From Streptomyces tuirus (GTDB taxonomy: Bacteria; Actinomycetota; Actinomycetes; Streptomycetales; Streptomycetaceae): a stretch of 64,000 nt of DNA. The stretch spans positions 186,001 to 250,000 of the forward strand of contig NZ_AP023439.1 of assembly GCF_014701095.1 (NCBI RefSeq), read 5' to 3'. Under the pieces are notes generated by a model. The model was not told where the DNA came from. It saw only the letters and a program-made list of their open reading frames with translations, and ran no database searches. This document shows positions 1 through 8,173 of the stretch, piece by piece. Within the stretch, counting starts at the first letter, position 1, and every line of letters starts with the position of its first letter. A program made the translations under genes and the position numbers.

Positions 1-47
1 ACGTCCTCGCCCGCACCACCATCCCGGTCGACGACAGCGCGCCCGGC

Positions 48-1034
48 TCAGCTCGACAGTTCCACAAGGCGCTGCATCAGGAGCTGCTCCTTGTCTGCGG
101 CCTCATGGACGAGTTTTGACGCGCTGTGGAGGGATTCCCGTGACGACGCGACTCCCGCCTCGTTCAGGAGTCCGGCCACCTCGGTCCACTTCTTCGACAC
201 GTCGCGGTACGCGTCCGAGACCTCCTGGTATTCGCCGGTGCCGGTGATCTCGGCGGTCTCCGCGAGGAACTCCGCCCACATCGTGCGGAACAGGCCGCCG
301 CCGGTTCCCGCGTCCTCCATGACCGTGCAGATCTCGGGAAGGCTGTCGGCGGGCGAGTCGAGGTCGTCGAGCCACTGGGGCATCAGGTCGGCGACTTTGT
401 GCATGCCTTTGTATCCGAAATTGGAGATCGGCGGGTTCAGAAATTCCTCCGCCGCCTTTTTGATGCCATTGCGTGCGGCTTTCCCCAGATCAGGAAGGCC
501 GCCCTTCGGGAGATCGAGGGTGAACGCGCGGTTGCGGGAACTCATCGGGCCCCGGGCGTTCCGCGCTGCCTCCAGGGATTCCCCGGTGGCCCATTGCAGG
601 CCGAGCGGCTTGGTTTCCACCAGAGCGAAACGGTCGTCGTCGTGGCCGACGCAGGCCACATAGTGGGCCGCGAACCGGAAGTCGTCGGTGGAGTAGTCGA
701 TGAAGTAGCGGTCGAGCTTGAGACCGACGATGGTTCCGGATTCAAGCTCGGCCAGCAGGTGTTCCTTCGCGCGCTTCACCGACGACGTCTCATGAACCGA
801 CAGCCGCAACTTCAGCGCATTCGCCAGATTCTCGGTCAGTGTGTCGGGCTTGATACGGCCGCCGACGAACGGGGTCGGCATCTGTTTCGTCCGCCAGTAG
901 ATGAACGACAAACCACCGGCGAGCCCGAAGATGAGCGGCTCCGACAAGTCGACCTCTCGCTGTCGCAAGAGATTCACGAGGGTGGTCGACTCGCAATGGT
1001 TGCCGACATACGGATCTTCTTCTAAAAGCGACAC
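48..1034 (-). CDS. BtrH-like cysteine acyltransferase (copy A)
   Basis: This 328-residue protein has an N-terminal BtrH-type domain (papain/C39-like fold) and a C-terminal region with the motif GTGGGLFR. The candidate nucleophile is Cys14 in NHCEST and the candidate base is His124 in FAAHYVAC. BtrH in butirosin biosynthesis moves an aminoacyl group from a carrier protein onto an amine, so an amide-forming or acyl-transfer role is inferred. It aligns without gaps through residue 130 with the copy at 23772-24758 and is clearly its paralogue. The start is GTG behind GGAAGGGAGA. Codon 4 is TTA (1023-1025), which suggests bldA dependence. It is the last gene of the leftward run; the 47 bases beyond it show nothing I can assign. 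The family call is firm, the substrate unknown. Confidence 0.85.
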   Translation of the reverse strand: MSLLEEDPYVGNHCESTTLVNLLRQREVDLSEPLIFGLAGGLSFIYWRTKQMPTPFVGGRIKPDTLTENLANALKLRLSVHETSSVKRAKEHLLAELESGTIVGLKLDRYFIDYSTDDFRFAAHYVACVGHDDDRFALVETKPLGLQWATGESLEAARNARGPMSSRNRAFTLDLPKGGLPDLGKAARNGIKKAAEEFLNPPISNFGYKGMHKVADLMPQWLDDLDSPADSLPEICTVMEDAGTGGGLFRTMWAEFLAETAEITGTGEYQEVSDAYRDVSKKWTEVAGLLNEAGVASSRESLHSASKLVHEAADKEQLLMQRLVELSS

Positions 1035-1124
1035 GTGTTCTCGTCTCCCTTCCTTCGCGTAGAGCGTAGCGCAAGCCCCTGAAGTGCGATTGCGGACGCC
1101 GGAATCAGGGAGGCGTTCAGTCGT

Positions 1125-2903
1125 TCAGATTCGCGAAACGAGGAAGTTGCCGAGGAACAGATGATCCATCTCGGTCTTGAGGAAGCAGGACAGGGCATCC
1201 GTGGGCGAGCAGACGATGGGTTCGCCGGCGACGTTGAACGAGGTGTTGATGAGGCAGGGAATCCCGGTCAGCTGGGTGAACTCCCGCAGCAGTTCTGCGA
1301 GCAGGGGGTTGCTCTGCTCGGTGACCGTCTGGATCCGCGAGGTGGCGTCGACATGGCAGGCGCCCTGGATCTTCTCCTGGTACTCGGGCCGCACCGGAAC
1401 CACGAAGGTCATGTACGGCGAGGACGTCTTCTTGCCGAGCTCGAAGACCTCGGGCGCCAGGTGCTCCAGGACCACGGGGGCGAAGGGCCGGAACTGCTCA
1501 CGGTGCTTGATGCGTTCGTTGATGATGTCCTTGATGTCGGGGAACCTGGGGTTGGCCAGGATGCTGCGGTTGCCCAGGGCGCGCGGGCCGTACTCCATCC
1601 GCCCCTGGAACCATCCGATGACGCGGCGCTCCTGCATGAGGGCTGCGGCCTCCCGCGGCACGTCGGCGGGGTCCAGCTCCCGCCAGACGACCTGGTCGGC
1701 GTACTGCTGGAGGGCCGCCTGGATCTCCTGGCCGTCGTAACTCGGGCCCAGGTACGGCGACGTGCCGACCCGGGGCGGCGTGCCCGCGCGGCCACTGGCG
1801 AACAGCGCCGCGCCGATGGCCACGCCGACGTCACTGGCACCGAAGCTGACGTCCATCCCGGTGAAGCGTGAACGCTCCAGCAGTTTGCTGTTGTTGACGC
1901 AGTTGAGGGCGAGTCCGCCTTCGAAGATCACGCGCGGCAGGTCGCTGCGGGCCTCCAGCGTCCGGATCTGGCCGGCGGTCACGGTCTCCAGCATGTGCTG
2001 GGCCGCACTGGCCACGCGGACCCGGTAGTCGAACTCCTCCCGGTCGTCGGCGCTGCCGCCGAAGACGCGGTCGAAGAGCTCGTAGTAGGCGGGTACGGCG
2101 TTCGCCGGATAGGGAATCCGGTACGTGCCGTCGGGGCACATCTCGACCACGTGCTCGAGGAACGGGTTCGGCTCGGGCGGCGGGCCGTAGCCGGCCAGTC
2201 CCATCACCTTGTACTCGTCGTTGTTCGGGACGAATCCGAGGTAGCGCGTCACCACGGAGAAGAGCATCGCCAGGGAGTGCCGCGAGTCGATGGTCATGTC
2301 GTCGAAGATCTTCACCTCGCCGTCGCGCACCTCCCCCATGATCGCCGACAGCCATTCGGCGCGACCGTCGCTGACCAGGAACGCCGCGTCTGAGCCGCCC
2401 GACAGGTGGTATCCGGTCATCAGATGCGCGATGTGGTGCGGGACCCGGACCAGCTTCTCGGGGGTCAGCCGGTGACCCGTGTGCTCGAGGAAGTCGGCCT
2501 CGGTCGCGGCCTCGCTGAACATCGCCTCATGGGTCTCCGCCAGACGCCGCAAGCGCGCGAACTTCTGCTCGACGGACGCCTCACGGTCTTCGGTGATCTC
2601 GGCGATCATCTTGTTCAGCACGTCCTGCGAGAACTGCCAGGAGAAGGCGAACGTGTCGACGTCGTCGAAGCTGATGCCGGCCGAATCCAGGCACCAGCGC
2701 ATCGCGTTGACCGGGAAGCTCGACGTCTTCTTCTCCCGGTTGAGCCGCTCCTCCTCGACGGCGGCGACCAGCTTCCCGTCGATGACGAGCGCGGCAGACG
2801 AGTCATGGCCGTACAGCAGATGACGGTCGATGCCGGTGGCGCGAAAGAGGCGTCCGAAGATTTCCGCAGACTTGCCGAATCCGTTGTAGCCCAGAACGAT
2901 CAT
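1125..2903 (-). CDS. Carbamoyltransferase (NodU/CmcH/TobZ family)
   Basis: A full-length 592-residue carbamoyltransferase. The N-terminal Kae1-like domain carries GHDSSAALV and VEEERLNREKK; the C-terminal YrdC-like half carries the family signature GRMEYGPRALGNRSI followed by REQFRPFAPVV. Such enzymes make carbamoyl adenylate from carbamoyl phosphate and ATP and transfer the carbamoyl group to a hydroxyl or amine. CC-1065 carries a carbamoyl cap on its terminal pyrroloindole, so capping of the product is the inferred job. The start is ATG behind AAAGGAG. It lies 90 bp upstream of the last gene of the run and 15 bp downstream of the pentapeptide-repeat gene. Whether it acts on O or N cannot be read from the sequence. 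Confidence 0.93.
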   Translation of the reverse strand: MIVLGYNGFGKSAEIFGRLFRATGIDRHLLYGHDSSAALVIDGKLVAAVEEERLNREKKTSSFPVNAMRWCLDSAGISFDDVDTFAFSWQFSQDVLNKMIAEITEDREASVEQKFARLRRLAETHEAMFSEAATEADFLEHTGHRLTPEKLVRVPHHIAHLMTGYHLSGGSDAAFLVSDGRAEWLSAIMGEVRDGEVKIFDDMTIDSRHSLAMLFSVVTRYLGFVPNNDEYKVMGLAGYGPPPEPNPFLEHVVEMCPDGTYRIPYPANAVPAYYELFDRVFGGSADDREEFDYRVRVASAAQHMLETVTAGQIRTLEARSDLPRVIFEGGLALNCVNNSKLLERSRFTGMDVSFGASDVGVAIGAALFASGRAGTPPRVGTSPYLGPSYDGQEIQAALQQYADQVVWRELDPADVPREAAALMQERRVIGWFQGRMEYGPRALGNRSILANPRFPDIKDIINERIKHREQFRPFAPVVLEHLAPEVFELGKKTSSPYMTFVVPVRPEYQEKIQGACHVDATSRIQTVTEQSNPLLAELLREFTQLTGIPCLINTSFNVAGEPIVCSPTDALSCFLKTEMDHLFLGNFLVSRI

Positions 2904-2918
2904 GAGGAGCTCCTTTCG

Positions 2919-3314
2919 CTATGGCCAGATCGTGAGGTAGTCCGAGATCACGGTGGACCGCCGGAAACCCGCGTCGAGCACCGCGCCGGTCAGATCGGCA
3001 CCGCTGAGGTCCGCGCCGTCCAGGTTCGCGCCCACGAGGCGGCAGCCGTTCAGCTCGGCCAGGATGAGGTACGCCTCGCACAGATCGGCGCCTTCCAGAT
3101 TCGCGCCCCTGAGGTCCGCGGACATCAGATACGACTCGGTCAGCACGGCGTCGGTGAAGTCCGCGTCGGCGAGCTCGGCGCCCTGCAGGTCGGCGCCGTG
3201 CAGCCGCGCCTTGCGCAGGTCGGGGCGGAAGGGGCCCTGCGCCCGGCGCCGGCGGGCGTGCTCGTTCCAGCGTCGGGGGCCCTGGAGCAGTACGGTCTCG
3301 TCCTCGGTGGGCAT
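2919..3314 (-). CDS. Pentapeptide-repeat protein, candidate self-resistance factor
   Basis: The protein has 131 residues. From about residue 35 it consists of tandem A(D/N)LxxA pentapeptides such as GADLQGAEL, SADLRGANLEGADL and GANLDGADLSGADL, predicting a right-handed quadrilateral beta-helix. Relatives such as MfpA, Qnr and McbG mimic duplex DNA and shield DNA enzymes, but many pentapeptide proteins have other roles. Sitting in the same run as an AlkD-like glycosylase and a UvrA-like protein, a DNA-protection role against the cluster product is inferred. It is shorter than MfpA (about 183 residues). I chose the ATG at 3312-3314 because the repeat begins soon after and a GAGAGAG stretch precedes it; the open frame further upstream lies over the next gene and is a shadow. 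Confidence 0.85.
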   Translation of the reverse strand: MPTEDETVLLQGPRRWNEHARRRRAQGPFRPDLRKARLHGADLQGAELADADFTDAVLTESYLMSADLRGANLEGADLCEAYLILAELNGCRLVGANLDGADLSGADLTGAVLDAGFRRSTVISDYLTIWP

Positions 3315-3331
3315 CTCTCTCGACCTCGCGT

Positions 3332-4369
3332 CTACAGGGTGGTGAGCGCGGTGAGCGCCCGCTTCTCGACGTCCATCGCGGACCGGGCCGTGTCCGCCAC
3401 GGCGTCCACCAGCGTCTTGAGATCGTCGCGCGCGGTGGCGGCGCCCGCTGCCAGCAGGGCGGATCCCAGGTTCGACCAGAGCCGGCCGCTGTCGAGGAAC
3501 TGCCCGGCCGCGTCGGCGTAGCGTGTGTCGCCGGTGCTCTCGGCGACCCTCGTCAGGTAGCGGCCGATCATCGGGCGGAACAGCCCGCCGCCGGTGCCGA
3601 AGGACTGGATCTGCCGCCCCAGGTGCAGCAGTTGACGCGCCAGCGCGTCGGTCCGCACCACGTGGCCGGCCAGGTCCACGTCCTCGACCTCGCCGTGTTT
3701 GGACTGCGGCCAGGACGCCGCCGTCGTGGCCAGCAGTCTCATCCCGGGGATGCCCAGGTTCCGGCTGCCCGGCCTGAGGACCTCGCGGCACAGGGTGCGC
3801 ACGGCCACCGGACCGACGCGGTCCAGTTGCGGGGTGCGCCGCGGCGCGCCGAGGACGTACACCTTCCAGTCCGGGTTCAGCGGGGGCGAGTTGCGGCTGG
3901 ACCGGGCCGCCTGCAGCTCGGCCGCGCTCACGGTGACGGGTTCGTCGAACGCCGGATCCGACACCTCGAACGCGTCGGCGCCGAGAGGCCGGACCACGTT
4001 GACGAAGTACCCGCCGAAGGAGGTGCGGCCTTCCAGCCCCCAGTAGGGGAGCATGCCGAGGTCCACCCGGGTCACGACGGCCGGTGCCGAGGCCAGCAGC
4101 TTGGCCAGGCCGTCACCGGACTTAGGCGTGTGCGCGGCGACTTCGACGCCCATCAGCCGGGCCGCCCGGAGCGGCATGATCGCCTGTTTGCCGACGACGA
4201 TGTCCGGCGCGTTGCCGTTCGCCGGGAAGAACGAGAAGCCGAAGCCTCCGTCCAGCCCGAACACGATCTCCTCGTCGACGTCGTAGCCGCCGGCCGCGAG
4301 GACGGCGCATTGGCAGGCCGACTCGCAGTGGATGCCCCGCCGGTGGGCGTAGCGGCCGGTCTCGTTCAT
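3332..4369 (-). CDS. BtrH-like protein with the catalytic His replaced (copy B)
   Basis: This 345-residue member of the BtrH-like family keeps Cys15 in GIHCES, the EEIVFGLDGGFGF segment and the C-terminal GTGGGLFRP motif. The position that is His in the other three copies (FAAHYVAC) reads GGYFVNVV here, so Tyr121 replaces the expected His. It may therefore be inactive, a binding partner, or dependent on another base. Its start ATG overlaps the TGA of the glycosylase-like gene by 4 bp, implying translational coupling. It lacks the TTA codon of copy A and is the most divergent of the four copies. Family membership is well supported; loss of activity is inference. Confidence 0.82.
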   Translation of the reverse strand: MNETGRYAHRRGIHCESACQCAVLAAGGYDVDEEIVFGLDGGFGFSFFPANGNAPDIVVGKQAIMPLRAARLMGVEVAAHTPKSGDGLAKLLASAPAVVTRVDLGMLPYWGLEGRTSFGGYFVNVVRPLGADAFEVSDPAFDEPVTVSAAELQAARSSRNSPPLNPDWKVYVLGAPRRTPQLDRVGPVAVRTLCREVLRPGSRNLGIPGMRLLATTAASWPQSKHGEVEDVDLAGHVVRTDALARQLLHLGRQIQSFGTGGGLFRPMIGRYLTRVAESTGDTRYADAAGQFLDSGRLWSNLGSALLAAGAATARDDLKTLVDAVADTARSAMDVEKRALTALTTL

Positions 4370-5124
4370 CGCGTCACCTGTCCCAGTGCCATCAAGGACC
4401 GGCGCAGTGGCGGGTCCATCTTCTCCACCGCGTACCGGAACGTGTCGCGGGGCATCTCGGTGTGCCAGGTGCGCAGGAACTCGGCCACCTCGTCGGGGTG
4501 GGCCTCGGCGGTGACCTTGAGCAGCCAGCCCGAGCCCTTCTGCACATAGGTGTCGTCGTCGTGCATCAGCCGGACGCAGTTGTCGAGGACGTGCGACAGT
4601 GGCAGTTCGAAGACCGTCCGGCCCACCTTGCGCCGGACGAACTTCACGACGGCAACGTTCGCGGCGCGTCTGGCCCACGGGGAGGCGGACCCGGTCCAGC
4701 TCCGGGTCCGCGGGATCAGCTCCGGGTGCCCGAGGAAGAACGGGTAGAGCAGTTTCAGGCACATGTCGTCGCACTGCGCCCAGTTGGACACAGAGGTCTC
4801 CAGCCAGTACCGGCAGCGGTCCAGCAGCTCCTCGCCGAGTCCGGTCCTGGCGACCTTGTGCAGGACGGCGAAGCCCAGGAGCACCTCCTCGTGGTACTCG
4901 GCGTGCGCCAGCAGCTCCTCGGCGAGGAGCAGCCGGGTCGCCGCGGGAGTGTCGCGCCGGTCCCGGAACCAGTCGGTCGCGATCTCGACGACCGCGGCGT
5001 TGCCCACCCCGAGGGCCCGGATCTCGTGCGGGAAGTAGCGCTGCATGCGCATCGCGAAGTCCGGGTCGGCCTTGGCCGCGAGTGTCTTCGACAGGTCGTG
5101 CGCGGCGGTTGGAACATTGATCAC
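4366..5124 (-). CDS. AlkD/YtkR2-like DNA glycosylase (HEAT-repeat), candidate self-resistance
   Basis: The 252-residue all-helical protein matches the AlkD family of HEAT-like DNA glycosylases. The segment SNWAQCDDMC places Trp115 and Asp119 with the same four-residue spacing as the catalytic Trp109 and Asp113 of AlkD. The later segment SWTGSASPWARRAANVA resembles the conserved W..S....RRAA stretch. YtkR2 of the yatakemycin cluster is an AlkD homologue that excises the bulky drug-adenine adduct, so the same role is inferred here. The start is GTG, overlapping the upstream TGA as GTGA, and its own stop overlaps the next ATG. Length fits the family (about 230-250 residues). This is one of the strongest pointers to a DNA-alkylating product. 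Confidence 0.87.
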   Translation of the reverse strand: MINVPTAAHDLSKTLAAKADPDFAMRMQRYFPHEIRALGVGNAAVVEIATDWFRDRRDTPAATRLLLAEELLAHAEYHEEVLLGFAVLHKVARTGLGEELLDRCRYWLETSVSNWAQCDDMCLKLLYPFFLGHPELIPRTRSWTGSASPWARRAANVAVVKFVRRKVGRTVFELPLSHVLDNCVRLMHDDDTYVQKGSGWLLKVTAEAHPDEVAEFLRTWHTEMPRDTFRYAVEKMDPPLRRSLMALGQVTR

Positions 5125-6617
5125 TTGGTGCCGATCGTGAGTTTGAGCGGCTGGGCGGCCGGCTTCGGCGCGCGTTCCAGCCGGGGCTTGCCCTGCATGA
5201 CGTACTCGTACTCCTGGTGCATGTCGGCGACGGCCTGAACGGTCTCCGTCGAACGGTCCGTCAGGTTCTGCCCGCCCAGGCCCCACCACAGGTACCAGTT
5301 CTTGTGGCTCAGGTAGGCGTCGCGGACGAAGTCGAGCGTGTCCCGGTCGGCGAGGATCGCCGGCTCCACGTAGAAGGCGGGGACGAACGTGCCCTGGCCT
5401 TCCCGCAGGATGCCGGCCTTGACGGCCTGGCGCTGGAGCTTGGTGCCGCTGAGGATCCGGATGCCGAGGTTGGCGTAGATCTGGGCCGGGTTCAGGTACC
5501 GCTCGGTGAAGCGGATCGACTCCCTCAGTGCCTGCGGGGTCTCCCCCGGCCCGCCGAGGAAGACGCAGTGGGTGTGTTCGATCGGGCTGGCCGTGAACAG
5601 TCGGTCGATCTCGAGGACGCGGGCCATGTCGAAGCCCTTCATCAGGTCCGCCAGGGCCTCGTCGGTGAGGGCGTCGGTGCCGAGGTCCACCCGGATGCAG
5701 CCGGCCGCGTGCAGCAGCTTCACGAACTCGGGTGTAATCGCGTTGGGCGTCAGCTGGCAGTACCAGGGCACGTCGAGCTTGGCGCGGATCATCTCCTCGC
5801 ACACCTCGGCCGCGTACTCCATCGGATAGTTGAAGGTCGCGTCGACGATCTCGAACTCCCGCACGGCCGGGTTCTCCGCCATCGCCCGCTGGATCTCGCC
5901 GACGACCTCGGCCGGTTCCTTGAACCGGTCGCCCTTGCCCTCGGTCTTGCGGATGATGCAGTAGGAGCAGAACAGCTTGCAGCCCCGTTTGGTCTGCAGG
6001 GTCTCGATGGCCGGCTGGTGGTCGCGGGTGAGGTCGGAGGCCGCCGAGACGCCTTCCTCGAAGTACCGGGGGTCGTACACGGACCGGTCGGGTTCGAGCG
6101 CTCCCAGATCGAATGCCTGGCTCGACTGGTTCTGGCAGAACCTGCCGTTGTCGTCGAGGTAGCAGAGCCCCGATATCGACTCCAGCCGCCCGCCGGACTC
6201 CAGGTGGTCCAGCAGTTGGACGATGCCGGCCTCGCCCTCACCCGCGATGCCGTAGTCCGGCTGGGCGTATTCGAAGAACGACAGCGGCTCGACCGAGAAG
6301 CCGGAGCCGCCGAGGACGACGGTGGCGCTGGTGTACTTGCGCACGCACTGGACGATCTTCTCGGTCATGGGGCCGAAGAAGACCGGGTCGATGAACGTCA
6401 GGTTGTCCAGGTTGCGCACGGCGATGCCGACCACGTCGTAGGTCCCGGTGGTCAGCTTCTCCCGGACCGCCTTGAGCTCCCGGGACTCCCAGAGCAGGTC
6501 GAGGACGTCGACCTGGTGTCCGGCGTGCTTGAGCGCGGCGCTGATGTAGGCCATGCCGATGGGCAGCGCCGGCCGCGGTACCCGGATCTTGTTGGTGGAG
6601 ATGAGCAGTACGCGCAT
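5121..6617 (-). CDS. Cobalamin-binding radical SAM protein
   Basis: The 498-residue protein has an N-terminal Rossmann-like B12-binding region (residues 1-140, with GIAGEGEA near 124-131) followed by a radical SAM domain. Cys213, Cys217 and Cys220 form the CxxxCxxC site for the 4Fe-4S cluster. B12-dependent radical SAM enzymes commonly methylate unactivated carbon, while others do ring rearrangements. In a CC-1065-like pathway a C-methyltransferase for the pyrroloindole is a reasonable guess but not shown. The start is ATG with GAAGG nearby. Its TGA overlaps the GTG of the glycosylase gene. The call is firm at family level; the reaction is unassigned. Confidence 0.88.
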   Translation of the reverse strand: MRVLLISTNKIRVPRPALPIGMAYISAALKHAGHQVDVLDLLWESRELKAVREKLTTGTYDVVGIAVRNLDNLTFIDPVFFGPMTEKIVQCVRKYTSATVVLGGSGFSVEPLSFFEYAQPDYGIAGEGEAGIVQLLDHLESGGRLESISGLCYLDDNGRFCQNQSSQAFDLGALEPDRSVYDPRYFEEGVSAASDLTRDHQPAIETLQTKRGCKLFCSYCIIRKTEGKGDRFKEPAEVVGEIQRAMAENPAVREFEIVDATFNYPMEYAAEVCEEMIRAKLDVPWYCQLTPNAITPEFVKLLHAAGCIRVDLGTDALTDEALADLMKGFDMARVLEIDRLFTASPIEHTHCVFLGGPGETPQALRESIRFTERYLNPAQIYANLGIRILSGTKLQRQAVKAGILREGQGTFVPAFYVEPAILADRDTLDFVRDAYLSHKNWYLWWGLGGQNLTDRSTETVQAVADMHQEYEYVMQGKPRLERAPKPAAQPLKLTIGTK

Positions 6618-6632
6618 GGGCCTTCACTCTCG

Positions 6633-7466
6633 TCAGGACTGCCAGTACGTCGCCGGCTGCAGGTCGCCGCTCAGGGTGGCTTTGGCGCGGTAGCGGCGCA
6701 TACGGTCCAGGTCGACCTCGACGACTCCGACGCCGGGTTCCTTGCCGAGGTCCACCATCCGTTCGTCGCCGTCGACGAAGTCGAATCGTTCGGCCTCCAG
6801 GAACAGCGGGTCCGCCAGGACCTGGCTGCGCCCCATGTAGCCGAATCCGGCGTACAGGTTGTTGCCGATGCCGGACGCGAACGCCAGGACGCACTCGGCG
6901 TCCACGGCCCTGACCGGCAGGCGCATGTTCGCCACGTACGCGAACATCTCGGGTACCAGCGCGGAGCACACGATGATGTCGACGCCGCGGCGGCAGTACT
7001 CCCGCGCGACTTCGGGGAAGTTGATGTCGTAGCCCTGCATCAGGCCGATGCGTCCGAACTCGACGTCGAAGACCGGGTATTCGGATCCGCCGCTGAGGTA
7101 ACGGGCCTCCAGTTCGTGGCAGTGCACGCGCCGGTAGCGGCCGAGCAGGGTTCCCTCGGGGCCGCACAGCACCGAGGTGCTGTAGTACGTGCCGTCGCCG
7201 CCGCGCTCCAGCAGGCCGGCCACGATGTGCACGCCGGCCTGCTTCGCCTGCTCGCGCAGGAAGTCGGTCTCGGGCCCCGGTATGGTCACCGACACGTCCG
7301 CGACCTCCAGGATGTTGCCGGAGGTGGAGAACGCCTCGGGCAGGCAGATCAGGTCCGCTCCCTGCGCGACGGCCTCGCCGATGTAGTGCTCGGCGCGGCG
7401 CAGGTTCTGCGCCGGCTTGCCGAGCTTGGACTCCATCTGGACGACGGCGATCTTCGTCCCGGGCAT
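6633..7466 (-). CDS. Nitrilase-superfamily protein lacking catalytic Lys and Cys (copy 1)
   Basis: This 277-residue protein has the alpha-beta-beta-alpha nitrilase fold pattern, starting KIAVVQME. The superfamily uses a Glu-Lys-Cys triad. Glu44 is present in CLPEAF, but the Lys position reads Arg113 (YRRVHCHE) and the Cys position reads Gly145 (GLMQGYDINFPE). It should not perform normal C-N hydrolysis. It may be a structural partner of the one intact homologue at 14098-15036, a binding protein, or a catalyst with new chemistry. The start ATG shares one base with the upstream TGA (TGATG). Three other homologues occur in the same run, which is unusual. Confidence 0.86.
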   Translation of the reverse strand: MPGTKIAVVQMESKLGKPAQNLRRAEHYIGEAVAQGADLICLPEAFSTSGNILEVADVSVTIPGPETDFLREQAKQAGVHIVAGLLERGGDGTYYSTSVLCGPEGTLLGRYRRVHCHELEARYLSGGSEYPVFDVEFGRIGLMQGYDINFPEVAREYCRRGVDIIVCSALVPEMFAYVANMRLPVRAVDAECVLAFASGIGNNLYAGFGYMGRSQVLADPLFLEAERFDFVDGDERMVDLGKEPGVGVVEVDLDRMRRYRAKATLSGDLQPATYWQS

Positions 7467-8173
7467 CAGGTGCTCACCGGTTCGAGGGGACGCGAGGAGA
7501 TCACCAGGCCGAGGTCCTCCTCGACGACCTGCCAGTCCGCAAGGCCGGCCTCCCGGAGCAGCTCGGCCGCCTCGTCGCGGGTGTAGGCGGCCTGCAAGGA
7601 GCGCATGAACTCGTCGCCGCCCTCCTTCACGAACTGCAGGATGAAGGTGATGTGCCCTTCCTCGGCGTGCCGGTTCATGTCCTCGATGATCACGACACCG
7701 TCGGGCTTGCAGATCCGGGCGCATTCCTTCAGCGTCTCCACCGGCCGGCGCCAGCGGTGCAGCGAGGAGAACGAGAACACGATGTCGGCGGAGTCGTCCG
7801 GGAAGGGCAGCCGGTTCAGCTTGGCCATCTCGAACTCCACGTCGCCGGCGCTGTTGGCCCAGACGGCGAGTGTCAGGTTGTCCTCGGCGACGTCGACGAG
7901 GTTCTGGTTCTCCTCCACGCCGGACACCGCCAGGTCGGGCAGCTTGCCCGCCACGTGGAGGGAGAGCAGGCCGGTGTTGAAGCCGACTTCGACGAGGTCG
8001 GTCATCCCGTCGCGGACGTTGGCCATGATGCGGTCGCTCGGCCGCTTGTACGCCATCAGCGCGGAGCGGCGCATCCCGAGGTCGTAGAAGCGGACCTTGT
8101 CGATGTCGTCGTGCGGGGACGGCTGGGGCACCCGGTCGGTCAGGTTCAGCAGTCGGGCCTCAGTGGTGGTCAC
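7466..8173 (-). CDS. SAM methyltransferase, C10Q-like cyclopropanation partner
   Basis: A 235-residue class I SAM-dependent methyltransferase with motif I VEVGFNTGLLSL and a motif II/post-I pattern around FPDDSADIVFSFSSLH. It overlaps the HemN-like gene just upstream by 14 bp. In CC-1065 biosynthesis the HemN-like radical SAM protein C10P and the methyltransferase C10Q together form the cyclopropane, the latter closing the ring after a radical adds a SAM-derived methylene. The adjacent, same-size pair here is inferred to do the same. The start is GTG at 8171-8173. An ordinary O- or N-methyltransferase cannot be excluded from sequence alone. Confidence 0.83.
   Translation of the reverse strand: MTTTEARLLNLTDRVPQPSPHDDIDKVRFYDLGMRRSALMAYKRPSDRIMANVRDGMTDLVEVGFNTGLLSLHVAGKLPDLAVSGVEENQNLVDVAEDNLTLAVWANSAGDVEFEMAKLNRLPFPDDSADIVFSFSSLHRWRRPVETLKECARICKPDGVVIIEDMNRHAEEGHITFILQFVKEGGDEFMRSLQAAYTRDEAAELLREAGLADWQVVEEDLGLVISSRPLEPVST

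Noticed and set aside
2406..3521. A + strand frame with regular repeats such as QVGAVQ and EVRGHQ
   Set aside because: The regularity is the reverse image of the pentapeptide-repeat gene at 2919-3314, not an independent protein.
5217..7586. A 789-codon open frame on the + strand opposite the B12 radical SAM and nitrilase-like genes
   Set aside because: It is antisense to two strongly supported coding regions and has a low-complexity Gly/Val/Arg/His-rich translation typical of GC-rich shadow frames.
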